From Mangrovicoccus ximenensis (GTDB taxonomy: Bacteria; Pseudomonadota; Alphaproteobacteria; Rhodobacterales; Rhodobacteraceae), in contig NZ_QBKZ01000001.1 of NCBI RefSeq assembly GCF_003056725.1, positions 746,902 through 810,901 of the forward strand: 64,000 bases of DNA, written 5' to 3'. The notes beneath the pieces are model-generated. The model saw only the letters and a list, made by a program, of their open reading frames with translations. It was not told where the DNA came from and did no database searches. Every line of letters starts with the position of its first letter. Within the stretch, counting starts at the first letter, position 1. Positions 56,444 to 64,000 of the stretch are shown in pieces. Position numbers and translations under genes: made by a program.

Positions 56444-56740
56444 CCGGAGAGGCCCTTCTCTGTCAATGGAACGACTCCGAGGAGTCTCGCATCGAGAGAT
56501 TCTCGCACTGGCACAGCTTCGAGCACGTGCCTGAGCGGGTCGCGGCCTCCGTTTTCCTTTCCGGGCGCCGCTATGCGGGAAAACTGCTACATGACGCTTG
56601 GCGGCATCGACACGCTGGCGGCGCTGCAGACCCCGGAATACGCGGCGCTGCAGGCCAAGCCGACCGTCTGGTCCGCCCGGATGCGCACCGGCTTCCGCAG
56701 CTTCCTGCGGATGCCCCGCCGGAGGCCCGCCTCGGAGGGG
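56434..56740 (+). pseudogene. DUF4286-like small protein, frameshifted
   Basis: MRLTGEALLCQWNDSEESRIERFSHWHSFEHVPERVAASVFLSGRRY matches the start of the DUF4286-type family (xWND...F..WH..EH.PER...PGFL.GRRY). Near 56575 the frame shifts, and the continuation (YMTLGGIDTLAALQTPEYAALQAKPTVWSARMRTGFRSFLR) matches the rest. The last few residues are replaced. Function of the family is unknown; it often accompanies catabolic dehydrogenase genes, which fits the upstream remnant. Confidence 0.5.
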
Positions 56741-56751
56741 GCGGGCAGCAG

Positions 56752-57021
56752 GCGCGCGGCTACATGATCCCGGCCAGTGCCGCCCAGCCGGAGGCAGCGG
56801 CGGCGCTGCTCGACTTTCTGCTTTCTGGCGCGGGCCAGGCTGAGCTGGCACGGGCCGGGCTGATCCATGCCGCGGCGCCGTCCGAAAGCGGGCTGCAACA
56901 GAGCGCCATGCGCCCGATCGCGCTGTCGCCGACCCTGCTTGTCGGGCTCGACCAGCAGCGCCGCGCGCAATTCGCCGCGCAATGGCGCGCCGCCTTCGGG
57001 CCGGGCGAGGGGCTGCCGTGA
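56752..57021 (+). pseudogene. ABC solute-binding protein C-terminal fragment
   Basis: GYMIPASAAQPEAAAALLDFLLSGAGQAELARAGLIHAAAPSESG...LRPIALSPTLLVGLDQQRRAQFAAQWRAAF is the C-terminal ~85 residues of an iron/amine-type extracellular solute-binding protein (..AFLDFLLS..GQ..LA..G...). The N-terminal lobe and signal peptide are missing. Confidence 0.55.
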
Positions 57022-57428
57022 GCGCAGCCCGACGCCAACGGCGCCCGCGGGTCCGGCCCGCCGAACGCAGGCGGCAACCCGGAAAGTCTCCGGCCGGATG
57101 GCAGCTGGCCAAGCGCCGCAGCATGGCGAGGCGCGTGCTTCGGCAGCCGGAGCCGCCCCCCCGATGCGCATCCCCCCGGGCATGACGGATCGGTGTCATG
57201 CAACGGACGGGATGCGGGCTGCAGAACCTCCGCCTCGCTTGGATCATGCCACGGCCTGACCGGACAAGACTGCCGGACACGGGGCGGATCCAGATGGATC
57301 ACCGGCCCGCGCTGCGGCGGCCACCCCGGGAAGGACGGAAGACGCGCCCCACAGGCGAGAAGCTCATCCGGGCCGGTCGCTGTGCAGAAAGGACTGTCCG
57401 GAAAGCGCTGCGCACCTGCGCCGGCCGT
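57022..57428. other. Gene-poor gap
   Basis: Only low-complexity Arg/Pro frames; nothing recognised on either strand. Confidence 0.4.
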
Positions 57429-57870
57429 TCAGCCGATGGCGTGGCCCTCGGGCTTGGCCATTTCCTCGGGTTCGACATGGATGGTGATCCGCGCGCCCCG
57501 GTCTTCCATCCGCAGCGCCTTCTCCACCCGGTCGCAGATCACGTGGCTGTCGCGCACCGTCATCTCGCCCGGCATGATCAGGTGGAATTCGATGAAGGTG
57601 ACCGGCCCCGAACGCCGCGTCACCAGGTCATGGACCTCGAGCGCCCCGGCCGCGCTGCGCTCGATCACCGCCAGGATCCGCTCCTGCTCCGGCTCTTCGA
57701 CGGCCTCGTCGAGCAGGCCGGCGAGCGACCCGCGGATCACCGACCAGCCCTGCACGACGATATGCGCGGTCACCGCCAGCGCCAGGAGCGGGTCGAGCAG
57801 CGGCCAGCCGGTCGCCCAGGCCAGGCCCAGGAGCTGGCCGATGCCGAGACCGCCGCCCTGGCGGGCCGCA
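57429..57870 (-). pseudogene. Cation diffusion facilitator C-terminal half
   Basis: From about 57870 to the stop: GLGIGQLLGLAWATGWPLLDPLLALAVTAHIVVQGWSVIRGSLAGLLDE (last membrane helices) and the cytoplasmic dimerisation domain VHDLVTRRSGPVTFIEFHLIMPGEMTVRDSHVICDRVEKAL...ITIHVEP. This is a CDF metal/proton antiporter lacking the first three or four helices and the metal-site HxxxD motifs. The upstream sequence is antisense to another fragment. Confidence 0.7.
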
Positions 57871-57980
57871 GCCTGCCGCCCGAGCAGCTGCGCAGCCTGC
57901 GGAACCTCTGGGCGGAGAGCCGTGCCGAGCTGGAGCTCTGGATCGGCGAGACCGGGGTCGAGCTCAGGGCGCGAGGATGA
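57855..57980 (+). pseudogene. Unidentified C-terminal fragment
   Basis: LAGRSLPPEQLRSLRNLWAESRAELELWIGETGVELRARG ends in a stop and reads like a helical C-terminus, facing the CDF and Wza fragments. Family not recognised; the alternative is chance open frame. Confidence 0.25.
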
Positions 57981-58595
57981 CCACGGCCCCGGCCAGCCCG
58001 AGGATCTGCAGCAGGTCGCGCAGGTTGGTGACGCTGCTGTCATAGCACGCGATGGAATCGCCGGGCAGCAGGTAGGGATCGTAGTCGTCGCGGTCGGGGC
58101 GGGTGCGCATCACCTCCACCGGGCGGTCGATCACCACGGAGACGCCGGTTTCGGGATTGCGCGAGAACAGCGCGGCATAGCGGTCGGCGCTGGTCGAGCG
58201 CGTGCCGCCGACGCAGTTGGTGTTGACGACAGCCTGCATGAAGCGCGTGCCATAGGGGTATTCGCGCACTGACTGGCCGACCGCCGAGGGCGCGTTGCCG
58301 GTCGCGGGCACGGTCAGGTTCGACAGGTAGACCGAAATGCCGGGCGGGCTGATCGGACCGGGCGCCATCAGCTCGTCCTGGAAACAGCCGCGGGACGGGA
58401 CATGGACGGCATCCCCGGCGATCAGCATCACGTCCTGCGCGGCGCTGCCGCTGGCAATGCCGCGCATGTCGACCGCATAGGTCTGCCCGCCGCGGGTCAG
58501 CCGCACCGAGGACAGGTCGGCATCGGGCCGGACGCCGCCCGCGTTGCGCAGCGCGACCGAGAGGTTGCGCCCCTCGGTCGAGGCCGCTCCGGCGG
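57964..58595 (-). pseudogene. Polysaccharide export protein (Wza-like) C-terminal part
   Basis: NLSVALRNAGGVRPDADLSSVRLTRGGQTYAVDM is an SLBB domain, followed by IAGDAVHVPSRGC and the conserved C-terminal half (PPGISVYLSNLTVPATGNAPSAVGQSVREYPYGTRFMQAVVNTNCVGGT..., YDPYLLPGDSIACYDSSVTNLRDL). It is an outer-membrane capsule/exopolysaccharide exporter. The signal peptide, lipobox and first SLBB domain are missing; the nSTAND fragment abuts at about 58595. An in-frame ATG at 58506 could initiate a partial product. Confidence 0.7.
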
Positions 58596-59100
58596 CGCTG
58601 ATTGCGCGGCCCCGGCGATGGCCTCCCGGGCGGCGGCGGCGAGATCGGCCAGCCGCGATCCGTTGCGGAAGTTATCCGCCCATTTCAGCGCCTGCGCTTC
58701 GCGGTCGGCGGGATCCTCGAGCCAGCTGCGCGCGAAGGCGAGCGCCAGCGCCTTGACCGGCGTCTCGCCGGGCTTGAGCGTCAGCGGCATCCAGGCCCGG
58801 CTGGCCTCAAGGTCCGCGGGCCAGGACGTGCCGTCCCCGGGCCAAATCTGGCTGCGCAGCGCCCCGACCACCCCGGCATTGACGATCGACGACTTGCCGA
58901 CACCGGAATTGCCGACCAGCATCAGCACTTTGCCTGCCTCGCCGCGGAGCCCGTCGAGCAGTTCCGCCGTCTTGGCCTCGCGCCCGAAGAAATAGGCGCT
59001 GCTGCTGGAGCTGCGGGAATGCAGGCCGGAATAGGGATTGGTCTCCCGCCACATTGGCTCGATGTCCGGCGGCAGGTCCGATCTGAGCGCCTGCAACAGC
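58596..59100 (-). pseudogene. nSTAND-type P-loop ATPase, internal fragment
   Basis: NPYSGLHSRSSSSSAYFFGREAKTAELLDGL followed by VLMLVGNSGVGKSSIVNAGVVGAL (Walker A) and a RAWMPLTLKPGETP...ALALAF segment is the start of a STAND/novel-STAND NTPase (FFGRE..E..L....RLL...G.SGSGKSSLV.AGL). Such ATPases couple an N-terminal effector (TIR, caspase, protease) to C-terminal sensor repeats in signalling or antiphage proteins. Both ends are cut: SulP sequence precedes it and Wza follows. The lost effector cannot be known from this window. Confidence 0.6.
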
Positions 59101-59739
59101 CGGCCAGTGCGGCCGCCAGCGGCGCAGGCCGAGGATCGCGGCCACCGTCGCCAAAGAGACGCCGAGCGCCGCCGGCGAGAGGCTGTCGCGCACCGCCCAA
59201 AGCGCCGGGATCTTTTCGGCCAGAGGTCCCGGCTCGGCGTCGAGCGCGAGGCCCAGGAGCTCCTTGGCCTGGCTGGCGAAGATGATCGCCGCGATCCCGG
59301 CGGTGAAGCCGACGGTCACCGGGAAGGGGATGAACTTGACGAAGCTGCCGAGCCGCAGGACCCCCGCCGCGGCCAGCATCAGCCCCGACAGGAAGGTGGC
59401 GAGGATCAGCCCGTCCGGCCCGTGCTGCGCCACGGTGGCGGCGACGAGAACGATGAAGGCGCCCGCCGGACCGCCGATCTGGAAGCGCGAGCCGCCGAGC
59501 AGCGACACGAGGAAGCCGCCCACGACGGCAGTGTGCAGCCCCTGCGCCGGGGTCGCGCCCGAGGCGATGGCAATTGCCATCGACAAGGGCAGCGCCACGA
59601 TGGCAACGGTCAGCCCGGCCATGGCGTCGGCGCGCAGATGGGCAGGCCGGTAGCCCTCGCGCAGCACGGTGGCGAGCTTCGGGGTGAAAAGCGCGGCGAA
59701 GCCCGGCGCCGTGCCGTCTGGTGATGTCGTGTCGGTCAT
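59100..59739 (-). pseudogene. SulP-family anion transporter, N-terminal ~210 residues
   Basis: Starts MTDTTSPDGTAPG. GYRPAHLRADAMAGLTVAIVALPLSMAIAIASGATPAQGLHTAVVGGFLVSLLGGSRFQIGGPAGAFIVLV is the SulP N-terminal signature, and five or six helices follow. Homology ends at about 59105 (RRWRPHWPA), so the second half of the transport core and the STAS domain are missing. An XRE regulator upstream is the usual neighbour. Confidence 0.75.
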
Positions 59740-59792
59740 GCGCAGCCGCATCCTAGACAGGAAAGGCCGCGGGCCTGCCGCGGCCGGGAAGG

Positions 59793-60053
59793 TCAGGGGC
59801 CGGTCGGCCCGGATTTGAGGCGGACGCCGCGCCCGCCCTCGAAACTGCGGGCGCCCTCGCCGATCAGCTCCACCCCGGCGCGCTCCAGCGCCTCGACCAC
59901 GCTGGTCAGGCTGGCGACGACGCCGCGGACATTGCCGGGGCTGGCCTCCATGCGCTGGATGGTCGGCACGGAGAGGCCCGACAGCTCGGCCAGGGTCTTC
60001 TGGTCGATCCCGAGCAGCGCCCGTGCAGCCCGCATCTGGGCGGAAGTGATCAT
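59793..60053 (-). CDS. XRE-family HTH regulator
   Basis: 86 residues from MITSAQMRAARALLGIDQKTLAELSGLSVPTIQRMEAS, one HTH_3 domain, followed by a short tail with GVRLKSG. This small form commonly sits upstream of SulP transporters in Rhodobacteraceae and may regulate them. The gap to sulP is 53 bp. The longer frame to 60074 adds seven residues with no ribosome site. Confidence 0.85.
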   Translation of the reverse strand: MITSAQMRAARALLGIDQKTLAELSGLSVPTIQRMEASPGNVRGVVASLTSVVEALERAGVELIGEGARSFEGGRGVRLKSGPTGP

Positions 60054-60218
60054 GGGTGATGTCCCGGATTGCATTGATGCAGACTTAGACTAGCATATTG
60101 ATGGCTGAGATATCAAGAGTGCTGCAAATACCGTAAATCCGGTCCATCGGGACGCCCCACGCAATCAGGCCCGCCGGAGCGGCCCCGGCAGGCAATGCGC
60201 GGACAGGACGCGTGACGG

Positions 60219-60494
60219 TCAGGCGACGCGGATGCTGCGGGCGGCGAGACGCCGGCGGGCGGTGTGGAATTTCTCGCGCGCGGCCTCGAACTGCAGCAGC
60301 GCGTGCATCCGGCTTTCGTAGATCTGGCGCATGCGCGACCCGGGCTCGCCCATTGCCTCGGCATTGGGCCGCTCGCCCGCGGGGAACCAGCGCTGCACCT
60401 CGCCGAGCGCCTCGGTCCATTCCCGGTCCGCTTCGATGTAGCGTTCATAGGTGACGACGAGCACGCGCCGCCGGGTCGCGAGTTCTGGCTGCAT
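60219..60494 (-). CDS. Hypothetical helical protein
   Basis: 91 residues from MQPELATRRRVLVVTYERYIEADREWTEALGEV, chosen because GGAG lies a few bases upstream. It is predicted almost fully helical with heptad-like spacing (MRQIYESRMHALLQFEAAREKFHTARRR). No known domain. It looks like a real small gene rather than noise because its charged/hydrophobic pattern is regular. Confidence 0.5.
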   Translation of the reverse strand: MQPELATRRRVLVVTYERYIEADREWTEALGEVQRWFPAGERPNAEAMGEPGSRMRQIYESRMHALLQFEAAREKFHTARRRLAARSIRVA

Positions 60495-60583
60495 GGTCTC
60501 CTCCCCAGGAACATGGCTGCGACACAGTGTACCATGTCCGGCGCGCGTTTCAAATGCCGCGCGCCGCCGGGGCATTCACGGCT

Positions 60584-61909
60584 TCAGGAGGGCAGCACCG
60601 CATCGAGCGCGGCGGCGAGCTTGCCGGTGATCTCCGCGACATGCTCCGGCCCGATGATGAAGGGCGGCGCCAGCAGCACATGGTCGCCGACCTGGCCGTC
60701 GCGGGTGCCCTGCATCGGATAGCAGATCAGCCCGGCCTCGAAGGCGGCTTTCTTCAGCTTCGGCGCGATCCCCGCCTTGCGGTCGAAGGGCGCCCTGCTC
60801 TCGCGGTCCGCGACGATCTCCAGCCCGCGGAACAGGCCGCGGCCGCGGATGTCGCCGACATGCGGATGCTGGCCGAAGCGCTCGGACAGGGCCGCGGCAA
60901 GCGCCTCGCCCTGAGTTTGCACATTCGCCAGCAGATCGCGCCCGAGGATCGCATTGACCACGGCCAGGCCGGCGGCGCAGGCGGTCGGGTGGCCAATATA
61001 GGTATGGCCGTGCTGGAAGAAGCCCGAGCCCTCGGCAATCGTGCCGTAGATGTCACGGGTGCAGAGCATGGCGCCGATCGGCTGGTAGCCCGCGCCGAGG
61101 CCCTTGGCGATGCACAGGATGTCGGGCGCCACGCCCTCGGCCTCGCAGGCGAAGAGATGCCCGGTCCGCCCCATGCCGCACATCACCTCGTCGAGGATCA
61201 GCAGCACGCCGTATTTGTCGCAGATTTCGCGGATCCGCCTGAAATAGCCCTCGACTGCCGGGACCGCGCCCAGCGTCGCGCCGACCACCGGCTCGGCCAT
61301 GAAGGCGATGACCGTGTCGGCGCCGAGCGCCAGGATTTCGTCCTCCAGCTCCTGCGCGACGCGCTGGCCGTAGTCGAAGCTGCTCTCGTCGGCGCGTTTC
61401 TCGGCATATTCGTAGCAGGCCGAAATGTGGCGCATGTCGGCGAGCATCGGCTCGAACTGGGCACGGCGCCACTGGTTGCCGCCCGCGGCGAGCGCGCCCA
61501 GCGTGTTGCCGTGATAGCTCTGGCGGCGGGCGATGATGTGGCGGCGCTGGGGTTCGCCGCGCTCGACATGGTATTGCCGCGCCAGCTTCATCGCGGCCTC
61601 GGTGGCCTCGGAGCCGCCCGAGACGAAATAGACCCGGTCGAGCCCGCCGGGCGCCTTCGAGATCAGCAGGTCGGCAAGCGCCTCCGCCGGTTCCGAGGTG
61701 AAGAAGCCGGTATGGGCGAAGGCCAGCGTCTCCACCTGGGCCTGCACCGCCGCGACGATCTCGGGGTCGCCATGGCCGAGGCAGGACACGGCCGCGCCGC
61801 CCGATCCGTCGAAATAACGTTTCCCGACCGCATCGACGAGGTAGCAGCCCTGGCCGGTGACGGCGACAGGCGGGGGAGATTTGATCTGGCGTGGGAAGAC
61901 ATGGCTCAT
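60584..61909 (-). CDS. Class III PLP aminotransferase
   Basis: 441 residues from MSHVFPRQIKSPPPVAV. GCYLVDAVGKRYFDGSGGAAVSCLGH, YFVSGGSEATEAAMKLARQYH, AFMAEPVVG, LILDEVMCGMGRTG and CIAKGLGAGYQPIGAML (PLP Lys) are the class III (omega-amino acid) fold. The family covers beta-alanine, taurine, 2-aminoethylphosphonate and similar donors. It is divergent from an RpiR regulator over a palindrome and near a TAXI-TRAP importer, so it likely handles an imported amine or amino acid (inference). Intact. Confidence 0.9.
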   Translation of the reverse strand: MSHVFPRQIKSPPPVAVTGQGCYLVDAVGKRYFDGSGGAAVSCLGHGDPEIVAAVQAQVETLAFAHTGFFTSEPAEALADLLISKAPGGLDRVYFVSGGSEATEAAMKLARQYHVERGEPQRRHIIARRQSYHGNTLGALAAGGNQWRRAQFEPMLADMRHISACYEYAEKRADESSFDYGQRVAQELEDEILALGADTVIAFMAEPVVGATLGAVPAVEGYFRRIREICDKYGVLLILDEVMCGMGRTGHLFACEAEGVAPDILCIAKGLGAGYQPIGAMLCTRDIYGTIAEGSGFFQHGHTYIGHPTACAAGLAVVNAILGRDLLANVQTQGEALAAALSERFGQHPHVGDIRGRGLFRGLEIVADRESRAPFDRKAGIAPKLKKAAFEAGLICYPMQGTRDGQVGDHVLLAPPFIIGPEHVAEITGKLAAALDAVLPS

Positions 61910-62008
61910 CTGGCGCGTCCTTGGAATGGGCCCGGCGGCTGCGGAACGCCGGGATCCGCCCGGCACGGGCCAAGCCAAGCGGATAACTGCACCGGCTGTC
62001 AAATCCGC

Positions 62009-62029
62009 GGAAAATAACATATGTTTTCC
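62009..62029. promoter_or_regulatory. Palindromic operator between aminotransferase and rpiR-type gene
   Basis: The core AACATATGTT (62016-62025) is a perfect palindrome nested in GGAAAA...TTTTCC arms. It lies about 100 bp from the aminotransferase start and 20 bp from the regulator start. Probable RpiR-family binding site. Confidence 0.6.
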
Positions 62030-62049
62030 CGCGACGACCGGAGAAGCCC

Positions 62050-62937
62050 ATGGACCCCACCCGCAAGACCCGCATCCTGGCCGACCTGAAGGACGGGATC
62101 GCCGAGATGACGCCGCAGCTGCGGCAAGCCGCGAAATACGTGATCGACCACCCGTCGGATGTCGGGATCGACCCGATCCGCGACACCGCGCGCAAGGCCG
62201 GGGTCAGCACCTATACACTGGTCAAGCTATCGAAAAGGCTAGGCTTTTCCGGATACCAGGGCTTCCGGGAGCCGTTCCGCCAGGCGCTTCTGTCCTCGCC
62301 GGAGGCCGGACATGACCAGATCTGGCTGCAGGCCAAGCAGGACCGCGGCGATCTGGGACAGGTCTATGCCGCAGCAGCGGGGAACGCGCTGGGGATCGTC
62401 GCGCGCTCGCTCGAGCACCAGGACCTGGAAACCGTCGAGGCGATGACCGCGATGCTGATGCAGGCCGACCGGGTCTATCTGACGGCGGTGCGCGCAAGTT
62501 ACGCGATGGCCTACTATTTCCATTACGTCGGCCGCATGGCGCTGCCGTCTCTGGAGCTGATCCCGCGCCACCAGAACAGCGCCATCGACGACCTGAACGA
62601 CGCCCGGCCGGGCGATGTGCTCCTGGCGATCGCGGTCACGCCCTATTCCCGCGAAACCGTCGAGGCCTGCGAGTTCGCGCAATCCAAAGGTCTGAAATTG
62701 CTTCTAATTTCAGACTCCGAGGTAATTTCCCCGCGGCTCCGCCCCGAGCACGTGCTGGTCACCTCGGTGCAATCGACCCATGATTTCGGCTGTTTCGCGG
62801 GCATGGTGGCGGTGATCGAGGTGCTTCTGGCGATGCTGATGCATCGCGGCGGCGCCGCGGCCCGGGCGCGAATCGCGTCCTACGACAAGCTCCGCGAAGC
62901 CAGCTCCGCCTACTGGACAGCCCCGAAAAAACAATAG
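62050..62937 (+). CDS. MurR/RpiR-family regulator
   Basis: 295 residues. N-terminal HTH_6 domain (MTPQLRQAAKYVIDHPSDVGIDPIRDTARKAGVSTYTLVKLSKRLGFSGYQGFREPF), then a SIS-like sugar/phospho-ligand domain (~120-260, AVRASYAMAYYFHYVGRM...ARPGDVLLAIAVTPYSRETVEACEFAQ). It likely controls the aminotransferase and the downstream transporter through the palindrome at 62009-62029. Intact; 86 bp precede the next gene. Confidence 0.9.
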   Translation: MDPTRKTRILADLKDGIAEMTPQLRQAAKYVIDHPSDVGIDPIRDTARKAGVSTYTLVKLSKRLGFSGYQGFREPFRQALLSSPEAGHDQIWLQAKQDRGDLGQVYAAAAGNALGIVARSLEHQDLETVEAMTAMLMQADRVYLTAVRASYAMAYYFHYVGRMALPSLELIPRHQNSAIDDLNDARPGDVLLAIAVTPYSRETVEACEFAQSKGLKLLLISDSEVISPRLRPEHVLVTSVQSTHDFGCFAGMVAVIEVLLAMLMHRGGAAARARIASYDKLREASSAYWTAPKKQ

Positions 62938-63023
62938 TTTGGGGATGACACCGCCGCCAAGTTGGTGAACCCTTCCTTCACGCACGCGCGAGCGTACACG
63001 TGACATTCAAGGGGAGACCTTCC

Positions 63024-63995
63024 ATGCAGTTTCGTTCCATCCTCGGTGGCCTTGCAGCCGCTGCGGCCATCGCCGTCGGCGGCACCGCCCAGGCGCAGGA
63101 CACGCAGTTCATCTCGATCGGGACCGGCGGCGTGACCGGCGTCTACTACCCGACCGGCGGCGCGATCTGCCGCCTGGTGAACAAGTCGCGCAAGGAACAC
63201 GGCATCCGCTGCGCCGTGGAATCCACGGGCGGCTCGGTCTACAACATCAACACCATCCAGGCGGGCGAGCTGGAATTCGGCGTCGCCCAGTCGGACTGGC
63301 AGTACCACGCCTATAACGGCACCTCGCAATTCGCGGATCACCCCTTCCCCGAAGAGCGCGCGATGTTCTCGATCCATCCCGAACCCTTCACCCTGCTGGT
63401 GCGCGGCGACAGCGGCATCACCAGCTTCGAAGAGCTCAAGGGCAAGCGCGTCAATGTCGGCAACCCGGGCTCCGGCCAGCGCGCCACGATGGAAGTCGTG
63501 ATGGATGCCTTCGGCATCGGCATGGACGATTTCGCGCTGGCGACCGAGTACAAGGGCTCGGAAATGGCCAAGCAGATCTGCGACGGCAACATCGACGCGA
63601 TGATCTACACCGTCGGCCACCCGGCCGCGGCGATCCAGGAAGCCACCACCACCTGCGACGTCAAGCTGATCAGCGTCGTGGGCGAGCCCATCGACAAGCT
63701 GGTCGCCGACAACCCCTATTACCGCGTCGCCACGATCCCGGGCGGCATGTATGCGGGCAATGACCAGGAGACGACCACCTTCGGCGTCGGCGCGACGCTC
63801 GTCACCTCCTCGGCCGTTCCCGAAGAGGTCGCCTATGTCGTCGCCAAGGAAGTGATGTCCAATCTCGACGATTTCCGCGGCCTGCACCCGGCCTTCGCGA
63901 ACCTGAAGGCGGAAGAGATGGTCAAGGACGGCCTCAGCGCGCCGCTGCATCCGGGCGCCGAGAAGGCCTACAAGGAACTCGGCCTGATCGAATGA
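63024..63995 (+). CDS. TAXI-family TRAP transporter solute-binding subunit
   Basis: 323 residues from [20 protein letters not shown], signal peptide with cleavage after [71 protein letters not shown] and [22 protein letters not shown] are the TAXI signature (glutamate/organic-anion type). GGGGAG lies 7 bp upstream. The stop is overlapped (ATGA) by the next start, the usual place of the fused TRAP permease. Confidence 0.93.
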   Translation: MQFRSILGGLAAAAAIAVGGTAQAQDTQFISIGTGGVTGVYYPTGGAICRLVNKSRKEHGIRCAVESTGGSVYNINTIQAGELEFGVAQSDWQYHAYNGTSQFADHPFPEERAMFSIHPEPFTLLVRGDSGITSFEELKGKRVNVGNPGSGQRATMEVVMDAFGIGMDDFALATEYKGSEMAKQICDGNIDAMIYTVGHPAAAIQEATTTCDVKLISVVGEPIDKLVADNPYYRVATIPGGMYAGNDQETTTFGVGATLVTSSAVPEEVAYVVAKEVMSNLDDFRGLHPAFANLKAEEMVKDGLSAPLHPGAEKAYKELGLIE

Positions 63996-64000
63996 CCGTC
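63992..64000 (+). CDS. Start of a probable TRAP permease (cut by the window end)
   Basis: ATGACCGTC begins inside the TAXI stop codon and runs off the window. Only three codons are visible; identity is inferred from the usual gene order. Confidence 0.4.

Overview
The window looks like an alphaproteobacterial chromosome, most probably Rhodobacteraceae. It is very GC-rich, and the order maf - origin-like region - hemJ - rho - mnmE - mnmG - rsmG - parA - parB, then hemW - rdgB - rph / hrcA - grpE, is the origin-proximal layout known for that group. Three exact parS sites lie inside mnmG and rsmG. DnaA boxes and a CtrA-type TTAA-N7-TTAA site lie between maf and hemJ, so the chromosome origin is probably at about 43.55-43.94 kb.

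Layout. (1) 0-15 kb: accessory metabolism of guanidino and amine compounds. Creatinase, an agmatinase-family ureohydrolase, a BCCT carrier and a five-gene operon (polyamine-type ABC importer plus metallo-beta-lactamase-fold protein, facing a TetR regulator) are intact, but they lie among remnants of an enoyl-CoA hydratase-family gene, DUF1761, SDR, RecQ, AraC and kdsB. (2) 16-23 kb: galU, a family 2 glycosyltransferase, ISAs1 remnants, an AT-richer orphan gene, and most of a HIT-PLD-SF2 helicase gene. The missing C-terminal DUF3427 domain of that helicase sits about 16 kb away at 4.3-4.9 kb on the other strand. A perfect 31-bp inverted repeat marks both breakpoints, so undoing one inversion restores the gene. 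(3) 23-29 kb: an operon of three large tyrosine-recombinase-like genes headed by a small HTH gene, resembling the core of GInt/RIT-type mobile islands. (4) 29-31 kb: IS5-type debris and gene-poor DNA. (5) 31-39 kb: a secreted Cys-rich protein and nuclease remnant, an isoaspartate methyltransferase, tolC, glnB-glnA, a large membrane alpha/beta hydrolase and IS3 debris. (6) 39.6-43 kb: a chain of broken genes (pepN, GT14 glycosyltransferase, aroE). (7) 43-56 kb: the intact origin/partition/tRNA-modification/heat-shock core. (8) 56-60 kb: consecutive broken genes (alcohol dehydrogenase, DUF4286, ABC binding protein, cation efflux, Wza, nSTAND ATPase, SulP). (9) 60-64 kb: a class III aminotransferase divergent from an RpiR regulator over a palindrome, then the start of a TAXI-TRAP uptake operon.

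The striking global feature is about twenty abrupt gene truncations, several in genes usually intact (aroE, kdsB, pepN). They coexist with perfectly conserved core genes. They reflect either massive local rearrangement or chimeric scaffolding. The 31-bp size of the perfect inverted repeat also fits an assembler k-mer overlap, so the rearrangements should be treated as provisional. No rRNA, tRNA or CRISPR array was seen.
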